Source: DASQUP01 sp035641235
GTDB lineage: Bacteria > Actinomycetota > CADDZG01 > WHSQ01
DNA: 36,458 nucleotides
Reading direction: 5' to 3'
Assembly: GCA_035641235.1 (NCBI GenBank)
Contig: DASQUP010000079.1
Location: 1 to 36,458, forward strand
The notes under the pieces: generated by a model
Database searches by the model: none
Told to the model about the DNA's origin: nothing
The model's input: the letters and a program-made list of their open reading frames with translations, nothing else
Made by a program: the position numbers and the translations under genes
In this document: positions 14,669 through 23,273 of the stretch, one piece after another
Numbering within the stretch: position 1 is the stretch's first letter
Layout: every line of letters starts with the position of its first letter

Positions 14669-14713
14669 CCTGTGTACACAGAACGACAATCATTGTCGTT
14701 TTATGTACTCAGG
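14669..14713. repeat. 45-bp near-perfect palindrome
   Basis: Two 22-bp arms (14669-14690 and 14692-14713) around a single central C match at 19 of 22 positions. The inner ten pairs, including ACGACAAT/ATTGTCGT, are perfect. The left arm also contains the perfect 12-bp palindrome CTGTGTACACAG (14670-14681). It is 50 bp after the TetR stop and 80 bp before the adnAB promoter. It could be an operator for a dimeric or tetrameric regulator or the transcription end of the TetR gene (TTTTAT follows the inner stem). The composition is more AT-rich than its surroundings. Confidence 0.8.
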
Positions 14714-14793
14714 TCCGCGCAGCTAGGCGGCGCGCCGCCCGCGGCGGTAGCCGAGGTGGCGGATTCCCACCGATTTTCCGGGAGAGGGCAAAA

Positions 14794-14816
14794 GTGTCAC
14801 AGCCCTCCGATAGGTT
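14794..14816 (+). promoter_or_regulatory. PafBC/RecA-NDp-like DNA-damage promoter of adnAB
   Basis: GTGTCACAG (14794-14802), exactly 8 nt, then TAGGTT (14811-14816) matches the layout of the RecA-independent damage promoter known in mycobacteria (TTGTCRGTG-N8-TANNNT). Six of nine positions of the upstream half agree, as do all fixed positions of the -10 half. The -10 is 6 nt from the ATG, so the transcript would be leaderless. No ribosome site is needed, and only a weak one (CGGAG) is present. Confidence 0.6.
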
Positions 14817-14822
14817 CGGAGC

Positions 14823-17798
14823 ATGATCACAGCAACCGCTCATGCGGCGACGAAAATCGCCCTCGACGAGGCCCAGCGGCGCGCCGTCACCTTTGGCGGC
14901 CGCCGGCTCCGGGTGACCGGAGGCCCCGCCACCGGCAAAACCACGGCCCTTCTGGAGCGTGCCGCCCACCTCGTCGAGGATCGCGGCGTCGATCCAGAGG
15001 GCATCCTCATCTTCGTCGGGGACCGCAGGCACGCCGTCCGGCTCCGCGATGCTCTGGTGAGGAGGGTCGGGCGCTCCATGGTCAGGCCGTCCGTCCACAC
15101 GTTTCACGGATTCGCATGGTGGCTCCTCACCCGGGCGTTCACCGTTGAGACGCCCTCGGGTCCGGAATCGGAACTCGGATATGCGCTCGCCGGCCTCGAA
15201 CAAGAACCCGTCCTGCTGACGGCCTTCGACCAACGGGCACGCGTTGGTGGCCTGTTGCGCGCAGAGAACCCCGAGGATTGGCCCGTCAACGGGGACCTTT
15301 TGGGGTCCAACGCCTTCGCCGGCGAAGTGCGGGACTTCCTTCTGCGCGTCAAGGAGCGGCTCCTGACAAGGCGCGACATCGAAAGGCTTGCACAGGAACG
15401 CGGCCGCAGTGACTGGCTCGAGCTTGCCGCCTTCTACGAGAAGTACACCAACCACCTGGAGAGCGGAGAGTCGTTCGACGACGGACGCCCGCGCCTCGAT
15501 TTCGCCATGGTGCTCGAATCGGCGCGCCGTCTGATCGGCGAACACGACGCGGTGGCAGAAGATCTCAGGCGCGTCTACCCGCACGTCCTCGTCGACGATT
15601 TCGAAGAAGCGAACCGCGCCGAAGCGGCGCTCCTCGAGGCCCTGATCCCAACCGACGACGAGACCGATCGCAGCGCCGTCGTGTTCGGTGATCCGAACGG
15701 GACGGTCTTCACGTTCCGGGGAGCGGATCCGGCATGCCTCGAGGGGCTTCCCGTCGAGGACATGGTCGAACTGACGACTCGCTACCGAACGACTTCTGAT
15801 ACCGCAGTCAACCTCTACTCGCACCTCACCGAGGAGGCGCGCGCCGCGGTCGCAGAGCTTCGCCGGCATCACGCGAGGGGCCTTCCCTGGGGCACGATGG
15901 GGATAGTCCTGCGCGACTACCACACCCTGCTGGCGCCACTCCGCCGGGAGCTTCATCGAGCGGGAGTGCCCTATCGGGTCGAAGGAGAGGCCCTCGGGCT
16001 TGCCGACGATCCGGTCGTCAAACCGGTGCTCGATCTGTTCTCCATAGCGTGCGGCAGAGTTGACTCCGAGAACCTGTGGCCCGGCGTACTGTCGTCCGAC
16101 ATCGGGGGCCTCTCGTCGACCGAGCTGATCGAGCTCCGGCGCGCCGCGCGCCTCGCCGGGGTCCCTCTGCACGAGATCTGCGTCGGGGACCGTCTCCCCG
16201 ACGGCCTCCCTCCGCCCGTCGCTCGCAAGGTGATGGGTCTGTGCAGCCTCGTAACCAAGGCGCGCGAGTGGGCTCAGCGGATGCGGCCGGATGAATGTTT
16301 CTGGAGGCTGTGGCAGGCCGCCGATGCGTGGGCGTCGCTGGTCACTGCGGGAGACGATCGCCGCCTCGATTCGCTGACGACGCTGGCCGATGCACTCGGT
16401 CGTTTCTCGGACCGGCACGGGTCCGGCGCGCGCATCGCAGACTTCATCGACACCCTGGTGTCGGCTGAGTTCACGCCCGAATCCGTGCGCCTCGTCGAGC
16501 CCTCGGACGCGGTCACGGTCACTACGGCGCACGGGGCGAAGTCAACCGAGTTCGAGTTCGCTGTGGTCGCCGGGTGCGTCGAAGGTCTGTGGCCGGATCC
16601 GTCCCGCCGTGGCGTGCTGCTCGAGATCGACCTCCTCGGAGGCTCGCGCGACCATGCCGATCGACACCGCGATGCACTGGCCGAGGAGGAACGCCTTTTC
16701 CGTCTGGCAACCTCGCGAGCTCCTCGCATTGTGCTGTCCGGTCTTCGAGCCGGCGGTTCCGATCGCACGCGCGCCGAGCCGTCACGGTTCCTCGAGCAAT
16801 TCGGTTTTTCGATTCCCGATGCGAATGCCCTGGTTCCCGAGCTGCTGCTGACGGAGCGCGAAGCGGAGGTGGCGTGGCGCAAGACGTTGTGCCACAAGGA
16901 AAAAACTCCGGCAGCGCGCCTGGCGGCTGCATGGGGTCTAGTAAACCTTCCGGACCTCGATACTAATCGGTGGTGGTGGGGCCGCGACTGGACGCAGAAC
17001 GATACGCCCGTTGTCGGAGAGAAGAAAAGGACGTCGTACACGCGCTTCTCGGACTACGAGAACTGTCCGCTCCAGTACCTGCTGAAGCAGGTGCTCGGTC
17101 TCGACCCAGAGACGAGCTACCACATGGCTTACGGCTCCCTGATGCACCGCGTCCTCGAGAAGGCCGAAAACGGTGAGCTCCCTAGAACCTTCGACGCGCT
17201 CTGGGAGGAGGCGCAGCGTCTCTGGCGGGAGGATGCGTACCCGCCGGGAGCGATCTCCGACTTCCTGAAGCGCGACTGCCGAGAGATCATCAAGCGCTAC
17301 ATCGAACTCGAGGCCAACAACGGACACAAGACGATCACAACCGAAGAAGAATTCGCCTTCGACATCATTGGATGGACGGTGCGCGGAAAGATCGACCGGA
17401 TCGATGAGTGCGGACGAGACGGCATCCGGCTAATCGACTACAAGACCTCGAACAGCTACAAGTTCGACGAGGAGGCCAAGGAGGATCTCCAGCTCGCCAC
17501 GTACTTCCTCGCCTGCGCCCGCGCCGACAACCTACAGTCACTCGGTGAGGCGAAGACGGCGGAACTGTTGTACCTGCGACACGCAAGAGGGAACCAGATC
17601 CGCCGCGCCACCCAGATGCCGAAGAAGTCCGACGACGGGACACCGTGGGTCGACGTGACGGAGAACAGAATCGTCGAGTTGCTCCAGGGGATCGAGTCCG
17701 AGAGCTTCGCCCCCAGTCCCGAGGCGGAGTGCCGGTTCTGCAAGTTCAAGCCGCTGTGTCCGATGTGGCCTCAGGGAGAGGAGATGTTGCTCCGGTGA
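14823..17798 (+). CDS. adnA: AdnA-like helicase-nuclease subunit (UvrD-like motor with RecB/Cas4-like nuclease)
   Basis: With its neighbour this should form the actinobacterial AdnAB heterodimer, which resects DNA double-strand ends for recombination. The 991-aa protein has a P-loop GGPATGKT (33-40), but the other motor motifs are degenerate: VDDFEEAN in place of DEYQD (D258-E262), GDPNGTVFTFRG at 289 with Gly for the usual Gln, TTAHGAKSTEFEF for motif V and FRLATSRAPR for motif VI. That fits AdnA, whose motor is known to be the weaker one. The C-terminal nuclease has GSLMHRVLE, GKIDRID, IDYKT (D872, K874) and an iron-sulfur-type set C748, C970, C973, C979. AdnA rather than AdnB is inferred from gene order, size and motor decay. 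It overlaps adnB by 4 nt. Confidence 0.85.
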   Translation: MITATAHAATKIALDEAQRRAVTFGGRRLRVTGGPATGKTTALLERAAHLVEDRGVDPEGILIFVGDRRHAVRLRDALVRRVGRSMVRPSVHTFHGFAWWLLTRAFTVETPSGPESELGYALAGLEQEPVLLTAFDQRARVGGLLRAENPEDWPVNGDLLGSNAFAGEVRDFLLRVKERLLTRRDIERLAQERGRSDWLELAAFYEKYTNHLESGESFDDGRPRLDFAMVLESARRLIGEHDAVAEDLRRVYPHVLVDDFEEANRAEAALLEALIPTDDETDRSAVVFGDPNGTVFTFRGADPACLEGLPVEDMVELTTRYRTTSDTAVNLYSHLTEEARAAVAELRRHHARGLPWGTMGIVLRDYHTLLAPLRRELHRAGVPYRVEGEALGLADDPVVKPVLDLFSIACGRVDSENLWPGVLSSDIGGLSSTELIELRRAARLAGVPLHEICVGDRLPDGLPPPVARKVMGLCSLVTKAREWAQRMRPDECFWRLWQAADAWASLVTAGDDRRLDSLTTLADALGRFSDRHGSGARIADFIDTLVSAEFTPESVRLVEPSDAVTVTTAHGAKSTEFEFAVVAGCVEGLWPDPSRRGVLLEIDLLGGSRDHADRHRDALAEEERLFRLATSRAPRIVLSGLRAGGSDRTRAEPSRFLEQFGFSIPDANALVPELLLTEREAEVAWRKTLCHKEKTPAARLAAAWGLVNLPDLDTNRWWWGRDWTQNDTPVVGEKKRTSYTRFSDYENCPLQYLLKQVLGLDPETSYHMAYGSLMHRVLEKAENGELPRTFDALWEEAQRLWREDAYPPGAISDFLKRDCREIIKRYIELEANNGHKTITTEEEFAFDIIGWTVRGKIDRIDECGRDGIRLIDYKTSNSYKFDEEAKEDLQLATYFLACARADNLQSLGEAKTAELLYLRHARGNQIRRATQMPKKSDDGTPWVDVTENRIVELLQGIESESFAPSPEAECRFCKFKPLCPMWPQGEEMLLR

Positions 17799-20700
17799 AG
17801 CACCACCCTGCGGTCACTGCAGCGCTCGGCGGCTACGAGCCCACCGACGAGCAGTGGCGGGCCATCGAGCATCCATTGGGACCGGTGTCCGTCATAGCCG
17901 GCGCGGGGTCCGGGAAGACGGCCGTGATGGCCGCCCGGTTGGCGAACATCGTCGTCTCCGGCGCGGCGCGCCCGAGCCAGATCCTCGGCCTGACGTTCAC
18001 GAACAAAGCGGCTCAGGAACTCGACGAAAGAATCCGGCGCGCCACCGAACACGTTGATGCACATCCAGGCGAAGAAGTCGCCGTCTTCACCTACCACGGG
18101 TTTGCCGATCGCATCCTGCGCGACTACGGCCCGAAGATAGGTATCGAGCCCGAGGTGGCGCTGATGTCCGAGGCGCAGGCCTTTATGCTCGTTGCGCGCC
18201 TCTTTGAAGAGATAACGTTCGAGCGATTGAGGGTTACTCATTTGCCATCCTTGGTCGCAAAGGTGCGCGCGCTGGCGGAAGCGTGTTCCAACCACCTCGT
18301 CGATCCGGCACAGGTCATAGCCGCCGATCGTGCGCTCGAACGGCGCTATCTCGAGATGGACAAAAAGATCCCCGTCAAACTCAAAAGGACGATGAACGAT
18401 CGTCCCGAGATCGCCCGCGTGGTCGAGGCCTACGTCGACAAGAAACGAGAGCTTGCCCGTATCGACTACGGCGATCAGATCAGATTCGCTTACCGCGTGG
18501 TCACGGAGCGACTCGAGGTGGCCGAGGCGTTGCGCACTCGGTGGCCGGTGGTGCTACTGGACGAGTACCAGGACACAAACATCGCACAGCGAGAGATGAT
18601 GCGCGCGATCTATCCAGAGGGTTCTGCGATCACCGTCGTGGGTGATCCCGACCAGGCGATCTACGCATGGCGGGGCGCGACCCTCTACAACATTCTTCGC
18701 TTCCAGAACCATTTCAGGGGGGGAACCGATGGGGCCGCGCGGCTCGCGCTACAACGGTCCTTCCGTTCGGGCCGGCGGATACTCGAGGCTGCCGATGCGC
18801 TGATCGGTGTCGTTCCCTCCGACAGGCGGGGTGGCGAGAAGGTGCTGGAGCACCACCCGCCCACCGGCGATGGCGATGTGCGTTGTGATCTGCTCGAATC
18901 CGATGCGGACGAGGCCGCATTGATCGCGCGTGAGATCAAGGCCCTGACGGTCGAAGGGAACGGATCGAACGTACCGTTCGCAGAAGTTGCGATCCTGTGC
19001 CGAAAGCGACGGTTGTTCGGTCGAATTCACGAGGCCCTCCGCCGCGAGGGCGTTCCGGTAGAAGTCGTCGGCCTGGGAGGCCTTCTTACTGTGCCGGAAG
19101 TGATCGATCTTCTCGCTTACCTTCGATTGGTTGCCAACCCCGCCGACAACATCTCGTTCGCTCGAATAGCGATGGGTCCTCGATGGCGCACCCACTTTCG
19201 CGACATGGCGGTACTGGCGCGCTGGGCGGCCGAGCGCACACACGAGTTTCGGCACGCTCTCACGGAGCGTGAGGCCTCCGACGAAGAAGTCGATCCTGGC
19301 GAGGAACGATTTTCGCTCTCCGAAGCATTGGAGCATCTGGAGGAGATCGAGAGCCTCTCGGACGCAGCCAAGGTACGACTGACGCGTCTGAACAAGGAGC
19401 TCGAAGCCCTGCGTGCTGCGGCGAGGGGAGCGACTCTCGTGGAAGCGATCGAACAGGTTCTGACCGAAACCGGCATCGAGGACGAGTTGCTTGCTACCGG
19501 GACACCAACCGCTGCGGCTGCGCTCGCCAATCTGGGCTCGTTCGTCGATCGTGCAGATGCGTTTGCGCCGCTCGAAGGGGAAGCGTCGATTCCGGCCTTC
19601 CTCGAGTATCTCGAGGCTGCGGAGTCGGTGGAGGACTTGGAGGCCGCCCAGCCTCAGCTCGACGATTCCGTGAAGCTCATGACCGTGCATCAGGCGAAGG
19701 GCCTCGAATTCGACGTCGTGTTCGTTCCGGGCGCGGCCAAAGACATCTTTCCGGACGCGAAGGTGACCGACAATCCGCTCCAATCGAGCTCAGAGCTTCC
19801 GTTTGCGGTTCGCGACGATCGCGATGAGCTGCCCGAGTTCGACATCGGCGTTCCCCTGAAGGACTTCCACGAGGCGTTGAAGGACCGTGCCATGGAGGAT
19901 GAGCGCAGGCTGGCCTACGTTGCCCTCACCCGAGCGCGCAAGCGCCTGCACGTAACCGCCGCGCACTGGTACACGTCCGAGCGGGAACGCAAGACACCCA
20001 ATGGGCCGGGGCCGTTCTTCGAGGAGCTCGCGGGGTGGCCGGCGTCTGAGGATCGTGAGGCGCGCGATCCGCTACCCAGTGTGAGTGTCGGCACCTATGC
20101 AGAGTGTCCGGAGGAGAATCCGCTGCGAGGTGAGCTTGCACTTCGGGCCCAGAGATGGCCGGGGACAAGTGACTTGCGCGCGGATGATCTGTTCGCAGAC
20201 GGTGCTCGCACCATCGTAGAGCGCGTGCGGGAGGACGAGGCAGCGGTGGACGAAGTCATTGACGCCAAGGGAATCGACAGGGCTGAACTGGATCGCGAGC
20301 GCGAACCTGTAGCCCAGCAGCTCCAGATCGTGACCGCGCCCCCGGCCGTGCAGGCGGTGGACGAGCGGCTGACGAGCCTCTCGGTGTCCTCGCTGGTCCA
20401 GCTCGCCCGGTGTCCGAAGCAGTTCTACTGGACCGTCGTCAGACCCCTGCCGCGCCGCCCCAGCTCCAACGCCCGCCGAGGCCACGAGATCCATCGATGG
20501 ATCGAGATCGAGTCGATGGGCCAGCAGCGCCTTGGTGATCCGGAGGATCCGCCCGATCTCTCGCCGGAGGAGCTCGCCGAGCGCGCCGAGGGCGCCGGCC
20601 CGGCCGGTCCCACGGACGCGGATCTGAAGCGCTCCTTTAAAGAGAGCCGCTTCGCAGAGATGAGGCCGCGGTCCGTCGAGCAGCCATTCGTAATAGCACT

Positions 20701-21094
20701 CGAGGGTGGCTACCTGGTAAGGGGCCGGATCGATGCGATTTTTGAGCACGACGACGGGTCGTGGGAGATCGTCGACTACAAGACTGGGCGGGAGCCCGAT
20801 GCGAGCGACGACACCGCCCGGCTGCAGCTGGCCGTCTACGCGCTGGCGGCGCAGAAGATCTGGGGCATGGAGCCATCCAGGCTGAGGGTGACTTACTTCT
20901 ACCTTGCAACGGGGCGCGCCGAGACGATCGAGGCGACGGAGTTGACGACCGACGAGGCCGCTCTTGCACAAATGTTCGAACGTGTGGAAGGGCGGAAGCT
21001 CGATCCAACTCCGGGATCGGTGTGCCACTATTGCGACTTCCTGCGATTCTGCAAGGAGGGCCGCGAATTCATCGAGGCAGCAGCGGCCCCGTAG
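17795..21094 (+). CDS. adnB: AdnB-like helicase-nuclease subunit
   Basis: The 1099-aa second subunit has a complete SF1A motor: AGAGSGKT (35-42), GLTFTNKAAQEL, LLDEYQDTN (D256, E257), VVGDPDQAIYAWRGA, MTVHQAKGLEFDVVFVPG and RLAYVALTRARKRLHV. The C-terminal nuclease starts at about residue 860 and carries RRGHEIHRW, RGRIDAI, IVDYKTG (D994, K996) and C873, C1077, C1080, C1086, which would hold an iron-sulfur cluster as in AddB and Cas4. The GTG at 17795 overlaps the adnA stop (GTGA) and has GGAGAGGAG upstream, indicating translational coupling. The frame continues upstream inside adnA but that part is a shadow. The intact motor here and the decayed one in adnA match the known division of labour in mycobacterial AdnAB. 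Confidence 0.88.
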   Translation: MKHHPAVTAALGGYEPTDEQWRAIEHPLGPVSVIAGAGSGKTAVMAARLANIVVSGAARPSQILGLTFTNKAAQELDERIRRATEHVDAHPGEEVAVFTYHGFADRILRDYGPKIGIEPEVALMSEAQAFMLVARLFEEITFERLRVTHLPSLVAKVRALAEACSNHLVDPAQVIAADRALERRYLEMDKKIPVKLKRTMNDRPEIARVVEAYVDKKRELARIDYGDQIRFAYRVVTERLEVAEALRTRWPVVLLDEYQDTNIAQREMMRAIYPEGSAITVVGDPDQAIYAWRGATLYNILRFQNHFRGGTDGAARLALQRSFRSGRRILEAADALIGVVPSDRRGGEKVLEHHPPTGDGDVRCDLLESDADEAALIAREIKALTVEGNGSNVPFAEVAILCRKRRLFGRIHEALRREGVPVEVVGLGGLLTVPEVIDLLAYLRLVANPADNISFARIAMGPRWRTHFRDMAVLARWAAERTHEFRHALTEREASDEEVDPGEERFSLSEALEHLEEIESLSDAAKVRLTRLNKELEALRAAARGATLVEAIEQVLTETGIEDELLATGTPTAAAALANLGSFVDRADAFAPLEGEASIPAFLEYLEAAESVEDLEAAQPQLDDSVKLMTVHQAKGLEFDVVFVPGAAKDIFPDAKVTDNPLQSSSELPFAVRDDRDELPEFDIGVPLKDFHEALKDRAMEDERRLAYVALTRARKRLHVTAAHWYTSERERKTPNGPGPFFEELAGWPASEDREARDPLPSVSVGTYAECPEENPLRGELALRAQRWPGTSDLRADDLFADGARTIVERVREDEAAVDEVIDAKGIDRAELDREREPVAQQLQIVTAPPAVQAVDERLTSLSVSSLVQLARCPKQFYWTVVRPLPRRPSSNARRGHEIHRWIEIESMGQQRLGDPEDPPDLSPEELAERAEGAGPAGPTDADLKRSFKESRFAEMRPRSVEQPFVIALEGGYLVRGRIDAIFEHDDGSWEIVDYKTGREPDASDDTARLQLAVYALAAQKIWGMEPSRLRVTYFYLATGRAETIEATELTTDEAALAQMFERVEGRKLDPTPGSVCHYCDFLRFCKEGREFIEAAAAP

Positions 21095-21278
21095 TCGGCG
21101 GGCACCCGGCTCCTGCCATGCTTCTCTCGATCAACGTTGTGCCTTTGGGGTGACCCAGCATCGGCGCGGTGGGAAAGGGGCTTTCACCGGCGGCTCTATG
21201 TTCGAACCATGCCGGCAGAAGCCGGGGTACGGCTCCTTCGAAAGTACCCTAGACGGCTACCGCGACCAGGAGGACTTG

Positions 21279-22658
21279 ATGCTCGGCCGAACGCCATTGC
21301 GCCGCTCGTGGATTTCAAGCGAGCGCCCGATCCCCCGGCTGATCGCGCGTCCTATTCGAACCTTCCTCGACACAGAGTCCGCCGGCGGGATAGTCCTGCT
21401 AGGCGCGGCAGGCATCGCCCTCATCTGGGCCAACTCACCCTGGTCCGGCTCCTATGAATCCTTCTGGCATACGGAGATCTCGCTCACCATCGGAACGTTC
21501 GAGGTCTCGGAGGACCTGCTCCACTGGGTCAACGATGGATTGATGACCATCTTCTTCTTTGTGGTCGGGTTGGAAATCAAACGCGAGTTGGTCGCTGGCG
21601 AGTTGAACGAGTGGCGGAAGGCCGCTCTCCCTGCGGTGGCCGCGCTTGGAGGAATGGTCGTACCGGCGCTGATCTACATCTCGCTGAATCTAGGAGGAGA
21701 CGGTAGCTCGGGCTGGGGAATCCCGATGGCCACGGACATCGCTTTCGCAGTTGGGGTGCTCACACTTTTCGGGAGCAGAGCTCCAACCAGCCTCAAGATA
21801 TTTCTCTTGAGCCTCGCGATCGTCGATGACATCGGGGCCATCCTTGTCATCGCCCTCTTCTATTCGAGCGGGCTTCAGTTCTGGTGGCTCGCCGCCGCGG
21901 TTGGGTTCATCGCCGTCATCGTGCTGATGAAGCGCTTCCGGGTGTGGTGGACGCCGATCTATGCCATGGTCGGTGCCGCGGCATGGTTCGCCACGCTCGA
22001 GTCGGGTGTGCATGCAACGATTGCCGGTGTTGCCTTGGGGCTGCTGACGCCCGCTCGGCCGTACGACGCGGCCGGGGCCGCCGACGCAATCCGTGAAGCG
22101 GGTCACCTCATCTCCGACCCAAGCCCCGGCGCGGTCCGCCGCACGATGATCCAGGCGCAAGAGGTCGTTTCGGTTGCGGAGCGCATCGAACATGTTTTGC
22201 ACCCTTATTCGAGCTTCCTCATTATCCCGATCTTTGCGCTCGCCAATGCCGGCGTGGAGATGGACGTGGGGACCCTTGGTGATGCGGTGAGTTCGCCGAT
22301 AACCGTGGGGATCGTGCTGGGCCTGGTGGTGGGAAAGCTCGTCGGCATCACCGGCTTTTCGTGGATCGCCGTCCGGTTCGGCATCGGAACGCTTCCCCAG
22401 GGAGCAACGTGGGGGCAACTCGCGGCCGTGGCGGGGATCGCCGGCATCGGATTCACCGTTTCGCTTTTCATTGCCGGCCTCGCCTTCACAGAGATGGACC
22501 TCGTCGACGAGGCGAAGATCGGAATCCTTGCCGCATCCGCTGTCGCCGCAGCCGTGGGGGCGATCATTTTGCGACTTGCGCGCGGCCGCTCCTCGGGCGG
22601 CCGGACGAGGGACCATGCAGACGCAGCCGCACCGAGCGAAGGTGAGTTCACGGGGTAG
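21279..22658 (+). CDS. nhaA: Na+/H+ antiporter NhaA
   Basis: This inner-membrane antiporter exports sodium in exchange for protons for pH and salt homeostasis. The 459-aa protein shows the family hallmarks: GGIVLLGAAGIALIWANSP, LLHWVNDGLMTIFFFVVGLEIKREL, GWGIPMATDIAFAVGVL, and LAIVDDIGAI with the paired ion-binding aspartates D183 and D184. Further downstream are HATIAGVALGLLTPA, IEHVLHPYSSFLIIPIFALANAGV and GIGFTVSLFIAGLAF. About 11-12 membrane helices are present. AGGAGG (21268-21273) is 5 nt before the chosen ATG. The N-terminus has about 30 extra basic residues ahead of the first helix. The upstream 184 bp hold no gene; a sodium-responsive leader is possible but was not recognised. Confidence 0.94.
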   Translation: MLGRTPLRRSWISSERPIPRLIARPIRTFLDTESAGGIVLLGAAGIALIWANSPWSGSYESFWHTEISLTIGTFEVSEDLLHWVNDGLMTIFFFVVGLEIKRELVAGELNEWRKAALPAVAALGGMVVPALIYISLNLGGDGSSGWGIPMATDIAFAVGVLTLFGSRAPTSLKIFLLSLAIVDDIGAILVIALFYSSGLQFWWLAAAVGFIAVIVLMKRFRVWWTPIYAMVGAAAWFATLESGVHATIAGVALGLLTPARPYDAAGAADAIREAGHLISDPSPGAVRRTMIQAQEVVSVAERIEHVLHPYSSFLIIPIFALANAGVEMDVGTLGDAVSSPITVGIVLGLVVGKLVGITGFSWIAVRFGIGTLPQGATWGQLAAVAGIAGIGFTVSLFIAGLAFTEMDLVDEAKIGILAASAVAAAVGAIILRLARGRSSGGRTRDHADAAAPSEGEFTG

Positions 22659-22823
22659 CTCGCACCTACAGGAAGAGGCTCCGGCGCGCCGCACGGGGGG
22701 AAGGCCGCCTGATGTACGGCTGCGGTCGTGGCGGGGAAGCCTCAGGCGGTTCGGCGCTTTCCTTGCGGCGCCCGATGCGGCAAGGGCCGAGAGGAAGAAG
22801 GGTCGTTGGCGGCGCGCCGGAGA
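22659..22823. other. Intergenic region with a spaced inverted repeat
   Basis: CCGCCTGA (22705-22712) and TCAGGCGG (22742-22749) form an 8-bp stem around a 29-nt loop after nhaA. It may serve as transcription end for nhaA or for the minus-strand gene that follows. No further gene is supported here. Confidence 0.35.
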
Positions 22824-23111
22824 TCAGGCGGAGCGATCGAACTCCACGCTTTGGAAGGTCCGGTCGACGGCGCGGAGGAGCCGGATGGTGCGTTTGCGCT
22901 CGGTAAGCGAAGAGCGAGCGTTGGCAACCGATCCTGCCGAAAGGGTTGCGTCGACCTGCCGGCCGAACGACACGAGCAATGTGGCCGTGGATGCGAATAT
23001 CGATGACACTGCCGATAGCGCCCCTGTCACGGCGCCACCTCCGTCCAACTCGGGCGACTTGTGCGTCTCTGCCTCCGACTTCCAACACAGTCTGACCCCT
23101 GTTTGTTTCAT
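22824..23111 (-). CDS. Hypothetical protein (95 aa)
   Basis: The minus-strand frame starts at an ATG at 23111 with AGGGGGA 8-9 nt upstream and runs to a TGA at 22824. The N-terminus is polar (MKQTGVRLCWKSEAETHKSP). A middle stretch of small hydrophobic residues (AVTGALSAVSSIFASTATLL) might be a membrane segment or amphipathic helix, and the C-terminal half is charged and helical (LTERKRTIRLLRAVDRTFQS). No family recognised. Third-position GC is moderate, higher in the second half than the first, so codon use supports the gene only in part. The competing plus-strand frame looks like a shadow. It is divergent from aceE. Confidence 0.42.
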   Translation of the reverse strand: MKQTGVRLCWKSEAETHKSPELDGGGAVTGALSAVSSIFASTATLLVSFGRQVDATLSAGSVANARSSLTERKRTIRLLRAVDRTFQSVEFDRSA

Positions 23112-23273
23112 CGATGTTGTCCCCCTGTGAACGTTTCGTAAGGACGGGGTCTCCCGGCGGGCCATTTGGCTGGCCCCGCACGCCGTAAGCGGCCGGTAGC
23201 TGCTTTTCCCGGTTGTCCTTTACTCTGGTTCTTACGAGCGATTGAGCCCAAATCCCTACAGCGGGGGTTAATC

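Noticed and set aside
14709..16532. Long minus-strand open frame (607 codons) antisense to adnA
   Set aside because: It is the antisense shadow of a conserved helicase-nuclease gene in high-GC DNA, and no domain is recognisable.
21095..21278. Sodium-responsive riboswitch ahead of nhaA
   Set aside because: Some GC-rich pairing is possible but I could not recognise the conserved core of any known class, so no feature is claimed.
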